The notes under the pieces are model-generated. The model did not search any database. It was given only the letters and a program-made list of their open reading frames with translations, and was not told where the DNA came from. Shown here in pieces: positions 8,613-17,091 of a DNA stretch of 64,000 bases. This stretch comes from Enterocloster lavalensis (lineage in GTDB: Bacteria; Bacillota; Clostridia; Lachnospirales; Lachnospiraceae): contig NZ_CABJCG010000017.1 of assembly GCF_902364025.1 (NCBI RefSeq), forward strand, positions 1 to 64,000, written 5' to 3'. Within the stretch, counting starts at the first letter, position 1. Each line of letters starts with the position of its first letter. A program made the position numbers and the translations under genes.

Positions 8613-9728
8613 TCAGTCACAGCTGACACGGCGGGCATAGTATTGTCCGGCCGTTTTCACCACAAGCCCGCCAAGCTCCAAATCCAGCAGCGCGCTCATG
8701 CATTCGCCGACACACATCCCCGACAGAACGGCGATCTCTTCCACATGTTTTGGTGCGGAATCTAGGCAACTATACACCATTTTTTCGTTCTTGGCAAGTC
8801 CCTTCACGCTTTTTTCGCGAAGAATCAGCTTTTTTTCATGGAGAATTCCCAAAAATTCCAACACATCACCAGGGCCCGTCAGCAGCGCGGCCCCGGCCTG
8901 GATCAACTGGTTGCAGCCCCGGCTTGCAGAATCCGTCACCCGGCCCGGCAGCGCAAAAATCTCTTTTCCCTGCTCCAATCCCAGCTGTGCCGTGATCAGC
9001 GACCCGCTCTTCTCATTGGCTTCGATCACCAGAACCGCGTCCGCAAGCCCGCTGATAATCCGGTTGCGGACCGGGAAATTCTGCGGCCGCGGCGGCTCTC
9101 CGGGCGGATATTCCGAGATAAGCCCCCCTTGCTTTACCATCTCCCGAAACAGCGGGTAATTCTGCTTCGGATAACAGATATTGATGCCACAGCCCAACAC
9201 GCCCCAGGTTTCCCCGCCTCCCGACAGGGCCCCCCGGTGTCCGGCCCCATCCACGCCCAGCGCCAGTCCGCTGATCACCGCCACTCCGGCAGCTGCCAGC
9301 TCCCGCCCCATGATCCCGGCCGCCTGCTCGCCGTACACGGTACAGCTCCTGGCGCCGATAACCGCGACCGTGGGTTTCTCCGCCGGAGGCAGGCTTCCCT
9401 TGATCCAAAGCCCCATTGGATAGTCATAGATATGCCGCAGCCGTTCGGGATATTCCGGGTCTAACGGGGTGACAAAGCGGATTCCCTGACGGTCAAGGCC
9501 GCTGTACTCCTCTCTCGCCGCATCCAGACTGCGCTTTGCCTGCTCAAAAATCTCTGCGGTTTTCCGGTTCTTGATGATCCCTCTGCGCAGCAACTCCATT
9601 CCTTCTATATAATATGCCTGCTGAAAACTGCCGTAGGTCTCCTGGATCTGGCGGATCGTCACCGCAAACGCCGGCAGGCTGCGGCACAGCCAGTACAGAT
9701 ACTCCTTTTCCTGCTCTATGCTTCCCAT
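8613..9728 (-). CDS. dprA: DNA-processing protein DprA
   Basis: This 371-residue protein loads RecA onto incoming single-stranded DNA during transformation. The Rossmann-like core has VAVIGARSCTVYGEQAA, VISGLALGVDGAGHRGAL and the GLGCGI-like VLGCGINICYPKQN. An N-terminal SAM-like region (1-110) and a C-terminal winged helix (about 300-371, with PKHVEEIAVLSGM) complete the usual three-part layout. The ATG at 9728 lies 13 bases inside the upstream comM-like gene and has GGAGGAG before it, so the two are translationally coupled. The organism need not be competent, because dprA and comM are kept in many clostridia. Confidence 0.95.
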   Translation of the reverse strand: MGSIEQEKEYLYWLCRSLPAFAVTIRQIQETYGSFQQAYYIEGMELLRRGIIKNRKTAEIFEQAKRSLDAAREEYSGLDRQGIRFVTPLDPEYPERLRHIYDYPMGLWIKGSLPPAEKPTVAVIGARSCTVYGEQAAGIMGRELAAAGVAVISGLALGVDGAGHRGALSGGGETWGVLGCGINICYPKQNYPLFREMVKQGGLISEYPPGEPPRPQNFPVRNRIISGLADAVLVIEANEKSGSLITAQLGLEQGKEIFALPGRVTDSASRGCNQLIQAGAALLTGPGDVLEFLGILHEKKLILREKSVKGLAKNEKMVYSCLDSAPKHVEEIAVLSGMCVGECMSALLDLELGGLVVKTAGQYYARRVSCD

Positions 9729-11254
9729 ATTTTCTCCTCCAATGCCCGGTAACCAACCGCCTCCGCCAGATGCGTTTTACTCAGCGTTTCGCTGCCCTCC
9801 AGATCCGCAATCGTTCTGGCCACCCGCAGCACTTTGTGGCAGGTCCTGGCGCTCATTCCCCTGGTGCGGTACACCCGTTCCAAAAAATGTTCCGCCTCCG
9901 GCCTCAGCCGGCAGAACCGTTCCAGCGCGCCCTTGCCCATGCGGCTGTTAAACCGGATTCCGGTGCCGTCAAAACGCGCCGCCTGTATCTCCCTGGCCCG
10001 CTCTACCCGGACACGGATCGCGTCGGAGCTTTCGTTGTCCCCTGCGTTCTGCCTCAGCTCCTCATAGCGTATGGGAGCCGCCTCGGCGCAGATGTCAAAA
10101 CGCTCCATAATGGGCCTGGACAGACGCCCCATGTACTGGCGGACCTGAGCGGGCGTGCAGCGGCAGCGGCTTCTGTCCGGAAAATAACCGCAGGGACAGA
10201 GGTTCATCGCCGCGCAGAGCATAAAGTCCGCCGGAAACTCGTAAGACCCGCGCACCCGGCTGACGATCACCCGCTGCTCCTCCAACGGCTGGCGCAGAAT
10301 CTCCACCGCGCTCTTGCGAAACAAGGTGAGCTCGTCCAAAAACAGGACGCCGCCCGAGGCCAGGGACAGCTCCCCCGGCCGCACCGGTCTCCCGCCTCCG
10401 GTCAACCCCTGAGGCGTAACCGTGTGATGTGGGCTGCGGAAGGGCCTGCGGTTTAAGAGGGGCTGCCCGGCCGGCAGTTGGCCGCAGATGCTGTAGATTC
10501 TGGAGATTTCGATATTCTCCTCCCGCGACAGGGAAGGCAGGATGGTGGGCAGCCTTCTGGCGATCATCGTCTTGCCCGTTCCCGCCGGGCCACAGAACAG
10601 CAGATTGTGCATACCGGCCGCCGCCACCTCCGCCGCTCTCCGCAGAAACTGCTGGCCGTTCACCTCGCGGTAGTCCACATCGTAACATTCCTTCTCCTGC
10701 TCCAGGAAGTTCCCAGAGGAAGCCCTGGCCGGGCAGATCGTCCGGGGCTCGGACAGCATGGCGGCCAAATGAGCCAGGGAGGTGACCCCTACGATCTCCA
10801 TATGTTCCACCACAAGCCCCTCCATCACATTCTCCTGGGGCAGAAAACACCGGCGGATTCCCTCCTCTCTGGCTGCCATCACCATACTCATGACGCCCTC
10901 CACAGGCTTCACCTTGCCGTCCAGCCCCAATTCTCCCACCACCAGGCAACCGTCTGCCTCCCGCATATCGGTCATGCCGTATGCCCCCAGCACAGCCAGG
11001 GCGATGGGCAGATCAAAGGCCGTGCCCTCCTTGCGCAGATCCGCCGGGGACAAATTCACCGTCACCTTGCGCGCGGGCAGTCTAAAGCCTGAATTTTTCA
11101 GCGCGGTGCGCACGCGGTCCTGGGCCTCCCGGACCTCGGAAGCCAGATAGCCCACCATAATAAAACCAGGCAAACCGTCCCCAACGTCCGCCTCCGTGGA
11201 TACAATACGGCCGCGGATCCCGCAGATCCCCGCGCTATTCACTTTTACAAACAT
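9716..11254 (-). CDS. comM: ComM/YifB family Mg-chelatase-like AAA+ ATPase
   Basis: This 512-residue AAA+ protein has an N-terminal Lon-protease-like domain (about 1-170, with VEGVMSMVMAAREEGI), a Walker A motif in FCGPAGTGKTMIARRLPTILP, a sensor region SPHHTVTPQGLTGGG and the C-terminal Mg-chelatase domain. ComM is a hexameric branch-migration helicase that helps integrate transforming DNA. The ATG at 11254 is preceded by AAGGAAGGAG; the open frame extends further but without a ribosome site. It is followed by dprA with a 13-bp overlap. The gene symbol is by family resemblance, and YifB is an equivalent label. Confidence 0.93.
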   Translation of the reverse strand: MFVKVNSAGICGIRGRIVSTEADVGDGLPGFIMVGYLASEVREAQDRVRTALKNSGFRLPARKVTVNLSPADLRKEGTAFDLPIALAVLGAYGMTDMREADGCLVVGELGLDGKVKPVEGVMSMVMAAREEGIRRCFLPQENVMEGLVVEHMEIVGVTSLAHLAAMLSEPRTICPARASSGNFLEQEKECYDVDYREVNGQQFLRRAAEVAAAGMHNLLFCGPAGTGKTMIARRLPTILPSLSREENIEISRIYSICGQLPAGQPLLNRRPFRSPHHTVTPQGLTGGGRPVRPGELSLASGGVLFLDELTLFRKSAVEILRQPLEEQRVIVSRVRGSYEFPADFMLCAAMNLCPCGYFPDRSRCRCTPAQVRQYMGRLSRPIMERFDICAEAAPIRYEELRQNAGDNESSDAIRVRVERAREIQAARFDGTGIRFNSRMGKGALERFCRLRPEAEHFLERVYRTRGMSARTCHKVLRVARTIADLEGSETLSKTHLAEAVGYRALEEKIWEA

Positions 11255-11343
11255 ACAAGCGCTCCTTCCTTTTTCTGTCATAACATCACAACTGTTGGAA
11301 CCGTGGTACGAATGTTGTACCGGTACGCGGATCAACTCCGCAA

Positions 11344-11378
11344 GAAGAACAGGGCGGCGGGCAGAGAAACCCGCCGCC
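11344..11378 (-). terminator. Hairpin after the repair module
   Basis: A 9-bp perfect GC stem GGCGGCGGG/CCCGCCGCC (11353-11361 with 11370-11378) is followed on the minus strand by CTGTTCTTCTTG, a weak U-tract. It lies between the TIGR03915 gene and comM and could end the SOS transcript, about 120 bases after its last stop. Confidence 0.5.
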
Positions 11379-11501
11379 GAATCTATGTCTATCTACTATA
11401 CTAAACTCCAGGTGAAATAGCAAGGGATCTACGGGTGCTATTTTGATAGTTTCAGCGGTTCAAGCGGCCCGTCTCCCCGGACGTTTCCGCCGTCTCAGCT
11501 C

Positions 11502-12263
11502 TCACTGAAATTCCGTCATATAGGGCCGGTAGCGCAGGGCCAGATGAGTCCGCTGGCAGACTGGATTGGCGCGCTCCCGGATAGCCACAGTCTCGTGGAA
11601 AGCCTTCCAGAGCGCCTCATACTCCTCCTGGTCCGTGTCCTGATCCAGCTGCGCGGACAGATACCCCTCCCCGTCCGCGTGCACGATGGCCCAGCTTCCC
11701 CTGGAAGGGTGGACCACCGCCTTACGGTGATTCTCATCGTAGATAATCCAGCTCTCCATGGGCAGGCGGTCCGCAAAATGAGGTGCCAGTATGGGCAGTA
11801 CATCGTTCTTCGGCCCGATGCGGCTGACCAGAATGCCTTTTGACGTCTGAGAGAAGCGGACAAAGCCGGTGAGCAGATGGTTCTCATGGCGCACATTCCG
11901 GCACATCTGAAAAATCTCACGCACCTCCGGAAGCTGCAGCATATCCAGCACCCCCGCTCCGTGCCGGAACGCCCGCATCAGAAAGCGGTAAATCTTATCC
12001 GGCCTGGCTGGGTCCTGGCTCAGGGAGGCGATATAAATCTCCTCGTAAACCGACCGCCCAATCTTCCCGCAGACGGCCCGGATCACCTTCCGGGCATTTT
12101 CCGGGGAGGTCCGCACGGTCACATACTGGGTAAACAGCTCCAGCTCCCGGAACGCCCCGTCCAGCTCCAGCTTCACATTCTCATGTCCCTTGCCGCTCAT
12201 CCACGCCTCGTAAACAGCGCTGAGGATCCCGTCAAAATCCGGTTCACACAAATATATGGTCAT
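11502..12263 (-). CDS. TIGR03915-type putative DNA repair/metabolism protein
   Basis: This 253-residue protein starts MTIYLCEPDFDGILSAVYEAW, the hallmark opening of TIGR03915 (DUF4130) proteins. The FLMRAFRHGAGVLDMLQLP and ENHLLTGFVRFSQTSKG segments also match my memory of the family, which is related in fold to uracil-DNA glycosylases. Members are almost always encoded beside a TIGR03916 radical SAM protein, as here (gap 77 bp). The pair is predicted to repair or modify DNA, and the substrate is unknown. The ATG at 12263 has only a weak upstream site (AGCAGG). Damage-inducible expression is suggested by the LexA boxes before its partner. Confidence 0.85.
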   Translation of the reverse strand: MTIYLCEPDFDGILSAVYEAWMSGKGHENVKLELDGAFRELELFTQYVTVRTSPENARKVIRAVCGKIGRSVYEEIYIASLSQDPARPDKIYRFLMRAFRHGAGVLDMLQLPEVREIFQMCRNVRHENHLLTGFVRFSQTSKGILVSRIGPKNDVLPILAPHFADRLPMESWIIYDENHRKAVVHPSRGSWAIVHADGEGYLSAQLDQDTDQEEYEALWKAFHETVAIRERANPVCQRTHLALRYRPYMTEFQ

Positions 12264-12340
12264 AACAAACCTGCTTTCTACTATTATTTTATATTCCCGG
12301 CATTGAAATGCGAATGGTCTGTGGCTCCGCAGAGCAGACC

Positions 12341-14134
12341 TCACAGGTGGCCCGCCGCCGCGGCCCTCCGTTCTTCCTCGCACACCGGGAGGTCCAATTT
12401 CATGTCGTCGAACAGCGACAGCTGGCGGTAGCAGTCCTTGTGCTCAATGTCCCATGCGGCCCGCCGTTCATCTCCCACCAGACAGCTGGTGATATAGTCC
12501 TGGTCCAGCCGCACGCCGGGCATCATCTTTCCGGAGCAAGTGATAAAGTACACCGCCCGCTTTAAGACCACTCCCATGCCCTTCAAATCCGGGAAGTCCA
12601 GCTTCCCCTGCCTCCTGGCGGCCACAATCCGGCGGGCGGACTTGACGCCCATGCCGGGCACCCGCAGCAGAGAGGCGTAATCAGCCCGGTTCACCTCCAC
12701 CGGGAACTGCTCCAGGTGTCGGAGGGCCCAGTCGCACTTTGGGTCCAGGAACACGTTGAAATTGGGCTGCCCCTCGGATAGAAGCTCCTCCGCCGAAAAC
12801 CCGTAAAACCGCAGCAGCCAGTCCGCCTGATACAGCCTGTGTTCCCGAAGAAGAGGCGGTCCGCCCGGAAGAGCAGGCAGGCTGCTGTCAAGGTTAACCG
12901 GGACATAAGCGGAAAAGAACACACGCTTCAGCCCATAGCTGCGGTACAGTGCCTGGGTTACCGTCAACATCTGGAAGTCGTTCTCCGGGGTGGCCCCCAC
13001 AATCATCTGCGTGCTCTGCCCTGCCGGCACAAAACGCCTGCTGCCATACCGCCCTTCCGGAATCCCCAGATGCTTTTCCTCCTCAAAAACAGGCGGGAAA
13101 CTCCTGCGGTCCCGGGATGCAAGGCCATCGAAGGCTCCTGCGGATGAGGGAGCGGCAGGACCGGATGAACGCAACGGGACGGATTGGGTAGATGTGCCGA
13201 GCGGGGCGGATTGCCCGTCCGAACCGAACGAGGCGGATTGGCGCGGAGTTTTCACGGAATACACTGCATTCTCCTCCCGCAGGACCCCGGCCCCTTCAAC
13301 CAGCCCGCTGCCCATACTTCCCACGCGGCCCGCGCCCCCTGCTCTGTTCCCCACTCCGGGATTTTCGGCCCGCTCCGAAGGCGACTCCTTGGCGCACACC
13401 CCGCCTGCCCAGGATGGGTCCAGCAGCGCTGCGCCGCCGGCAAAACCGGCACGCCCGGTGTCATAGGCCTTCTTAAAGCCCCTATCCCCTTCCAGATACA
13501 GGCTCTGGGCGGCGATTCCCCGCTGAATCTGACGCATAGGGCGCAGAATCTTGTCCCGGGTCTTGCCGGGAGCCAGGTCCCGCAGGCCCTGGGCGGTGGG
13601 CAGCTCCAGATTCACGCTCATCCGGTCCGCCAGATACCCCACCCTGGCGATCAGCTCCTGATCCGCCCCCGGTATCCCCTTCACATGGATATATCCATTG
13701 AACCGGCAGGTGGTCCGCAGCTTCAACAGAGTCTCATAGATCAGCTCCATGGTGTGATCGGCGCTGTAGAGAATGCCGGAGCTCAAAAACAACCCCTCGA
13801 TGTAATTACGCCGGTAAAACTCCATGGTCAGTGTACAGACCTCGTCCGGGGTGAACGCGGTGCGGACCACATCGTTGGAGCAGCGGTTAACACAGTATTT
13901 ACAGTCATAGATACACTGGTTGGTGAGCAGGATCTTCAGAAGGGAGATACAGCGGCCGTCGGCCGCAAAGCTGTGGCATATCCCAATGTCCGTGGCGCTG
14001 CCCATGCCGTCCGCCCGGCCCTTGCGGTCCACCCCGCTGGACGTGCAGGCCACATCGTACTTGGCCGCATCCGTCAAAATCCTCAATTTCTGTTCGATGC
14101 TCAAATTCTCCTGTATCAGCATAGTGGAATCCAT
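12341..14134 (-). CDS. TIGR03916 radical SAM DNA modification/repair protein with a large insertion
   Basis: This 597-residue radical SAM enzyme binds its 4Fe-4S cluster through C74-X3-C78-X2-C81 (NQCIYDCKYC). The C-terminal part has a helix-hairpin-helix DNA-binding motif (RVPGMGVKSARRIVAARR) and a distal Cys. It forms the standard pair with the TIGR03915 gene downstream. Members I recall are about 400-450 residues. The excess here is a Gly/Ser/Pro-rich stretch at roughly 215-345 that includes three 9-residue repeats (QSASFGSDG, QSAPLGTST, QSVPLRSSG). Conserved sequence resumes at ESTQMIVGATPE-like residues. An alternative ATG lies four codons in. The promoter carries two LexA boxes. Confidence 0.88.
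   Translation of the reverse strand: MDSTMLIQENLSIEQKLRILTDAAKYDVACTSSGVDRKGRADGMGSATDIGICHSFAADGRCISLLKILLTNQCIYDCKYCVNRCSNDVVRTAFTPDEVCTLTMEFYRRNYIEGLFLSSGILYSADHTMELIYETLLKLRTTCRFNGYIHVKGIPGADQELIARVGYLADRMSVNLELPTAQGLRDLAPGKTRDKILRPMRQIQRGIAAQSLYLEGDRGFKKAYDTGRAGFAGGAALLDPSWAGGVCAKESPSERAENPGVGNRAGGAGRVGSMGSGLVEGAGVLREENAVYSVKTPRQSASFGSDGQSAPLGTSTQSVPLRSSGPAAPSSAGAFDGLASRDRRSFPPVFEEEKHLGIPEGRYGSRRFVPAGQSTQMIVGATPENDFQMLTVTQALYRSYGLKRVFFSAYVPVNLDSSLPALPGGPPLLREHRLYQADWLLRFYGFSAEELLSEGQPNFNVFLDPKCDWALRHLEQFPVEVNRADYASLLRVPGMGVKSARRIVAARRQGKLDFPDLKGMGVVLKRAVYFITCSGKMMPGVRLDQDYITSCLVGDERRAAWDIEHKDCYRQLSLFDDMKLDLPVCEEERRAAAAGHL
13160..13240 (-). repeat. Three 27-bp in-frame repeats inside the radical SAM gene
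   Basis: Units at 13214-13240, 13187-13213 and 13160-13186 share the CAATCC start and encode QSASFGSDG, QSAPLGTST and QSVPLRSSG. The period is a multiple of three, so copy-number change would keep the frame. They sit within the low-complexity insertion of the protein. Confidence 0.75.
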
Positions 14135-14153
14135 CCGTCGTCTTTATTTTCAA

Positions 14154-14165
14154 GAACATATGTTC
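14154..14165. promoter_or_regulatory. LexA (SOS) box, proximal
   Basis: GAACATATGTTC is a perfect palindrome and matches the Gram-positive LexA/DinR consensus core GAAC-N4-GTTC. It covers the likely transcription start, about 10 bases downstream of the -10 element, so LexA bound here would block initiation of the repair operon. Confidence 0.88.
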
Positions 14166-14174
14166 TGTTTCTTT

Positions 14175-14203
14175 ATTCTAGCACAGTCCCAATCCAAACG
14201 CAA
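14175..14203 (-). promoter_or_regulatory. SigA-type promoter of the repair operon
   Basis: On the minus strand TTGCGT (14198-14203) is followed by 17 bases and TAGAAT (14175-14180). It is flanked on both sides by LexA boxes, leaving a leader of about 35 bases before the radical SAM start. Confidence 0.75.
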
Positions 14204-14212
14204 GAGCTTTTC

Positions 14213-14224
14213 GAACATTTGTTC
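14213..14224. promoter_or_regulatory. LexA (SOS) box, distal
   Basis: GAACATTTGTTC preserves both GAAC/GTTC half-sites and is preceded by C, as in the CGAAC consensus. Its edge is about 10 bases upstream of the -35 element, and its centre is 59 bp from the proximal box. Confidence 0.8.
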
Positions 14225-14294
14225 TGTTTTTCTGTTCTCATCTGTATTTCCCACTCCCCAGGCGGAAATCGTCCGGAACTCCCCCTCAACTGCA

Positions 14295-14343
14295 AAAAGC
14301 GCCTCCCACAGACGGTCCTCTTCGTTCCGTCTGCGGGAAGCGC
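14295..14343 (-). terminator. Rho-independent terminator of galE
   Basis: A long stem (14299-14315 paired with 14327-14343, one internal mismatch region) with a short loop is followed on the minus strand by TTTTTG. It lies 40-90 bases after the galE stop. Confidence 0.85.
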
Positions 14344-14385
14344 TCCCAAAATCAACTCTTTACATGTTACATTTCTAAAAAACAA

Positions 14386-15408
14386 TCAGCCCTTCACATA
14401 TCCGTCGGGATTCATGGACTGCCATCTCCAGGAATCCGCGCACATCTCCTCGATTCCCTTCTCAGCTACCCAGCCCAGCTCGTTCTTCGCCTTGGTGCAG
14501 TCCGCATAGCAGGTGGCGATATCGCCGTCACGGCGGGGTCTCACCTCGTACTTTAAGGTCTTGCCGCAGGCCTTCTCGTAGGCGTGCAGCACGTCCAGCA
14601 CGCTGTAGCCGCAGCCGGTGCCCAGATTATAGATGGAAACGCCTTCCTTGTCCCGCATCATTTTCTCCACCGCCTTCACATGGCCCTTGGCCAGATCCAC
14701 CACGTGGATGTAGTCGCGCACTCCGGTGCCGTCCGGCGTGTCGTAGTCGTCGCCGAACACGCCCAGACACTCCAGCTTACCCACGGCCACCTGCGCGATG
14801 TAGGGTACCAGGTTGTTGGGGATACCCTTCGGGTCCTCGCCGATTTTGCCGCTCTCATGGGCGCCGATGGGGTTAAAATAGCGCAGCAGCATGACGTTCC
14901 ACTCCGGGTCGGCTGTGTGCAGGTCCGTGAGAATCTGCTCCAGCATTCCCTTGGTACGTCCGTAGGGGTTGGTGATATCTCCCTTGGGGCACTCCTCGGT
15001 GATCGGGATAAAGGCCGGATCGCCGTACACCGTGGCGGAGGAGCTGAACACGATGTTCTTCACATTGTGCTTTCTCATCTCATCGCACAGGATCAGCGTG
15101 CCGGTGATGTTGTTATGGTAATACTCCAGAGGCTTATGTACGGACTCTCCCACCGCCTTGAGACCGGCAAAATGGATCACGGACTCGATCTTCTCATTGT
15201 CAAATACTTCCTGCACCGCTACCTGGTCCAGCAGGTCCGCCTCGTAAAACTTCACCTTTTTTCCGGTGATCTGTTCCACGCGCTCCAGCGCTTCCTCACA
15301 GGAATTGTACAGGTTGTCCAGCACGACCACCTCATATCCGGCGTTCAACAGCTCCACGCAGGTATGGCTTCCGATATAACCGGCGCCTCCAGTAACTAAA
15401 ATTGCCAT
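14386..15408 (-). CDS. galE: UDP-glucose 4-epimerase
   Basis: This 340-residue short-chain dehydrogenase-type enzyme interconverts UDP-glucose and UDP-galactose with bound NAD. The N-terminal nucleotide-binding motif [13 protein letters not shown], the catalytic SSSATVYG and the YxxxK pair in [10 protein letters not shown] are intact. The length is typical. The ATG at 15408 has AAGGAGG upstream. It stands alone between a terminator and a leader of about 170 bases, so it probably serves galactose use and cell-envelope sugar supply as a single unit. Confidence 0.96.
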   Translation of the reverse strand: MAILVTGGAGYIGSHTCVELLNAGYEVVVLDNLYNSCEEALERVEQITGKKVKFYEADLLDQVAVQEVFDNEKIESVIHFAGLKAVGESVHKPLEYYHNNITGTLILCDEMRKHNVKNIVFSSSATVYGDPAFIPITEECPKGDITNPYGRTKGMLEQILTDLHTADPEWNVMLLRYFNPIGAHESGKIGEDPKGIPNNLVPYIAQVAVGKLECLGVFGDDYDTPDGTGVRDYIHVVDLAKGHVKAVEKMMRDKEGVSIYNLGTGCGYSVLDVLHAYEKACGKTLKYEVRPRRDGDIATCYADCTKAKNELGWVAEKGIEEMCADSWRWQSMNPDGYVKG

Positions 15409-15578
15409 AACATTGTCCTCCTTATTAGAACCCTGATTCGATTGGTCCGGAGAAAACGGATCCCCATCCGCCTCCTACCGCACATGGCCCCAAACACCAT
15501 GTCCCCAACATTATAGCAAAAGGCATGCCGGAAAACAATGCACAATTCTTCGCTCTTTCTATAAAATCTTTTCATCCC

Positions 15579-16121
15579 TTACGGGAGCTCCCTCCATCTC
15601 CGGTTGTTCTCCACCAGCTCCTGAAACCTCACCGGACTGTAATTGTTGATCATACAGCCCGCGTTCAGGGCCCGTTCCCGGCTCTTCATAAACTCGTAAG
15701 TTTCATTTCTCTGGTTGTGGATGTGCCCATATACATGCCAGGAATTCCTGTAAAATCCGTGCCACTCCGCAATCGGAAAATGGCAGAGGCACACAGGCCC
15801 CTGCTCCTCCTTCACAAACATCATTTTATCAACCGACTCAAAACAGGCCATGGCTCCGGTATCCGCCAACAGCGTCCGGTCGTGGTTGCCGGTCACCAGG
15901 TGTTTTCTGCCCTTCAGCCGTTTCAGATACCACACCGGACCTCTGGCGGACCGGTAACAGAAATCTCCCAGGACGTAAACGTCGTCGCCGTCCCCCACCC
16001 GGGCGTTCCAGTTTTCTATCAGAACCCGGTCCATTTCCTCCACATCCCCGAAGGGCCGGCCGTCGAATCGGATTACGTTGCAGTGCCCGAAATGGGTGTC
16101 CGCAATGTACCAGTTTCGCAT
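15579..16121 (-). CDS. Calcineurin-like metallophosphoesterase
   Basis: This 180-residue cytoplasmic enzyme of the small YfcE/ApaH-like group carries all metal-ligand motifs in order: ADTHFGH near residue 7, GDF near 52, GNHD near 77 and GHIH near 131. Such proteins hydrolyse phosphodiesters or nucleotides; the substrate cannot be read from sequence. The ATG at 16121 has AAGGAG upstream. It lies between galE and sigK, with about 200 bases to sigK, and shows no operon link to either. Confidence 0.85.
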   Translation of the reverse strand: MRNWYIADTHFGHCNVIRFDGRPFGDVEEMDRVLIENWNARVGDGDDVYVLGDFCYRSARGPVWYLKRLKGRKHLVTGNHDRTLLADTGAMACFESVDKMMFVKEEQGPVCLCHFPIAEWHGFYRNSWHVYGHIHNQRNETYEFMKSRERALNAGCMINNYSPVRFQELVENNRRWRELP

Positions 16122-16324
16122 GTTTTTTCTCCTTTGCTGATTTTATCACCCTCCAGTATACAAAAAAGCGGGCCGGCCGTCCACTGCGCGGAGGATCAAC
16201 AATGTCGGGCCGCGCCGCTTTAGAGGCCGGGACCGCAAAAGGCGTCCCGTTTTCAGGCTGATTTGTCGGATTTCCCCTTGGAAACGGAGCATTTTTGCGC
16301 GCTCCGGGTCAAAACCGGCGTCCG

Positions 16325-16975
16325 CTAGTTTTCATGTTTCTGAAACTCCCCCCTGAGCTTCTCCAACGCCTTCTTCTCAATCCTACTCACATAGGACCGC
16401 GAGATGCCAAGCTGCGCCGCGATCTCCCGCTGAGTGTGTTCCTTTCCTCTAAACAGCCCGTATCGCATGCGGATCACGGTTTTCTCCGTGTCCGACAAGC
16501 TGGAGTCAAAGGCCTCATAGAGCTCCTTGACATCCTGCTTGAGAATCATGGTGTCAATGGTCTCCTTGTTCTCCATCTCGATGATGTCCACCAGGCTCAC
16601 GGCCTCGCCGTCCTTGTCTACCCCGATGGGCTCAAAAAGTGAAACCTCCTTGGACAACTTCTTGCTGGCGCGAAAAAGCATGAGAATCTCATTCTCCACG
16701 CATTTCGCCGCATAAGTTGCAAGCCGCGAACCCTTATCCACCTTGAAGGTGTTCACCGCTTTGATCAAACCGATGGTTCCCACACTCAACAGATCCTCAA
16801 TGTCGTAATCCGGACTCTGGTATTTCTTTACTACATGGGCCACCAGGCGCATATTGCGCTCAATCAGCACATCCCGGGCCAGCTGGTCCCCCTCGTTGCA
16901 ACGCTCCAGATACTCTTTCTCTTCCCTTGCAGATAATGGTTTTGGAAATGTCTTCAAAGAAAGCCGCCTTAACAT
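16325..16975 (-). CDS. sigK: Sporulation sigma factor SigK, uninterrupted and without pro-sequence
   Basis: This 216-residue sigma-70 factor carries region 2 (ARDVLIERNMRLVAHVVKKY, then DLLSVGTIGLIKAV) and a region 4 helix-turn-helix (REIAAQLGISRSYVSRIEKKAL). The FPKPLS opening and these motifs match SigK, which drives late mother-cell sporulation genes. The Bacillus protein has about 20 extra hydrophobic residues that are cleaved off. Here the ATG at 16975 precedes FPKPLS by only nine codons, and an in-frame TAA lies just upstream, so no pro-sequence is encoded. The gene is continuous, with no skin-type element. A paralogous sporulation sigma factor is a possible alternative. Confidence 0.85.
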   Translation of the reverse strand: MLRRLSLKTFPKPLSAREEKEYLERCNEGDQLARDVLIERNMRLVAHVVKKYQSPDYDIEDLLSVGTIGLIKAVNTFKVDKGSRLATYAAKCVENEILMLFRASKKLSKEVSLFEPIGVDKDGEAVSLVDIIEMENKETIDTMILKQDVKELYEAFDSSLSDTEKTVIRMRYGLFRGKEHTQREIAAQLGISRSYVSRIEKKALEKLRGEFQKHEN

Positions 16976-17091
16976 TCCTTACCTTCATTCTATGCTGCGG
17001 CAGCTTCCCTAGTGCTTTTACAAGTTTTTACAGGCTGGTACTATTTTCGCGGGCTCAGAAGGACTTGCCGCGCTATGTCTGTCCCTTTGGG

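Noticed and set aside
13184..14509. 441-codon plus-strand open frame opposite the radical SAM gene and the LexA-controlled promoter
   Set aside because: It runs through the promoter, the LexA boxes and the galE terminator, and encodes low-complexity residues with no recognisable motif.
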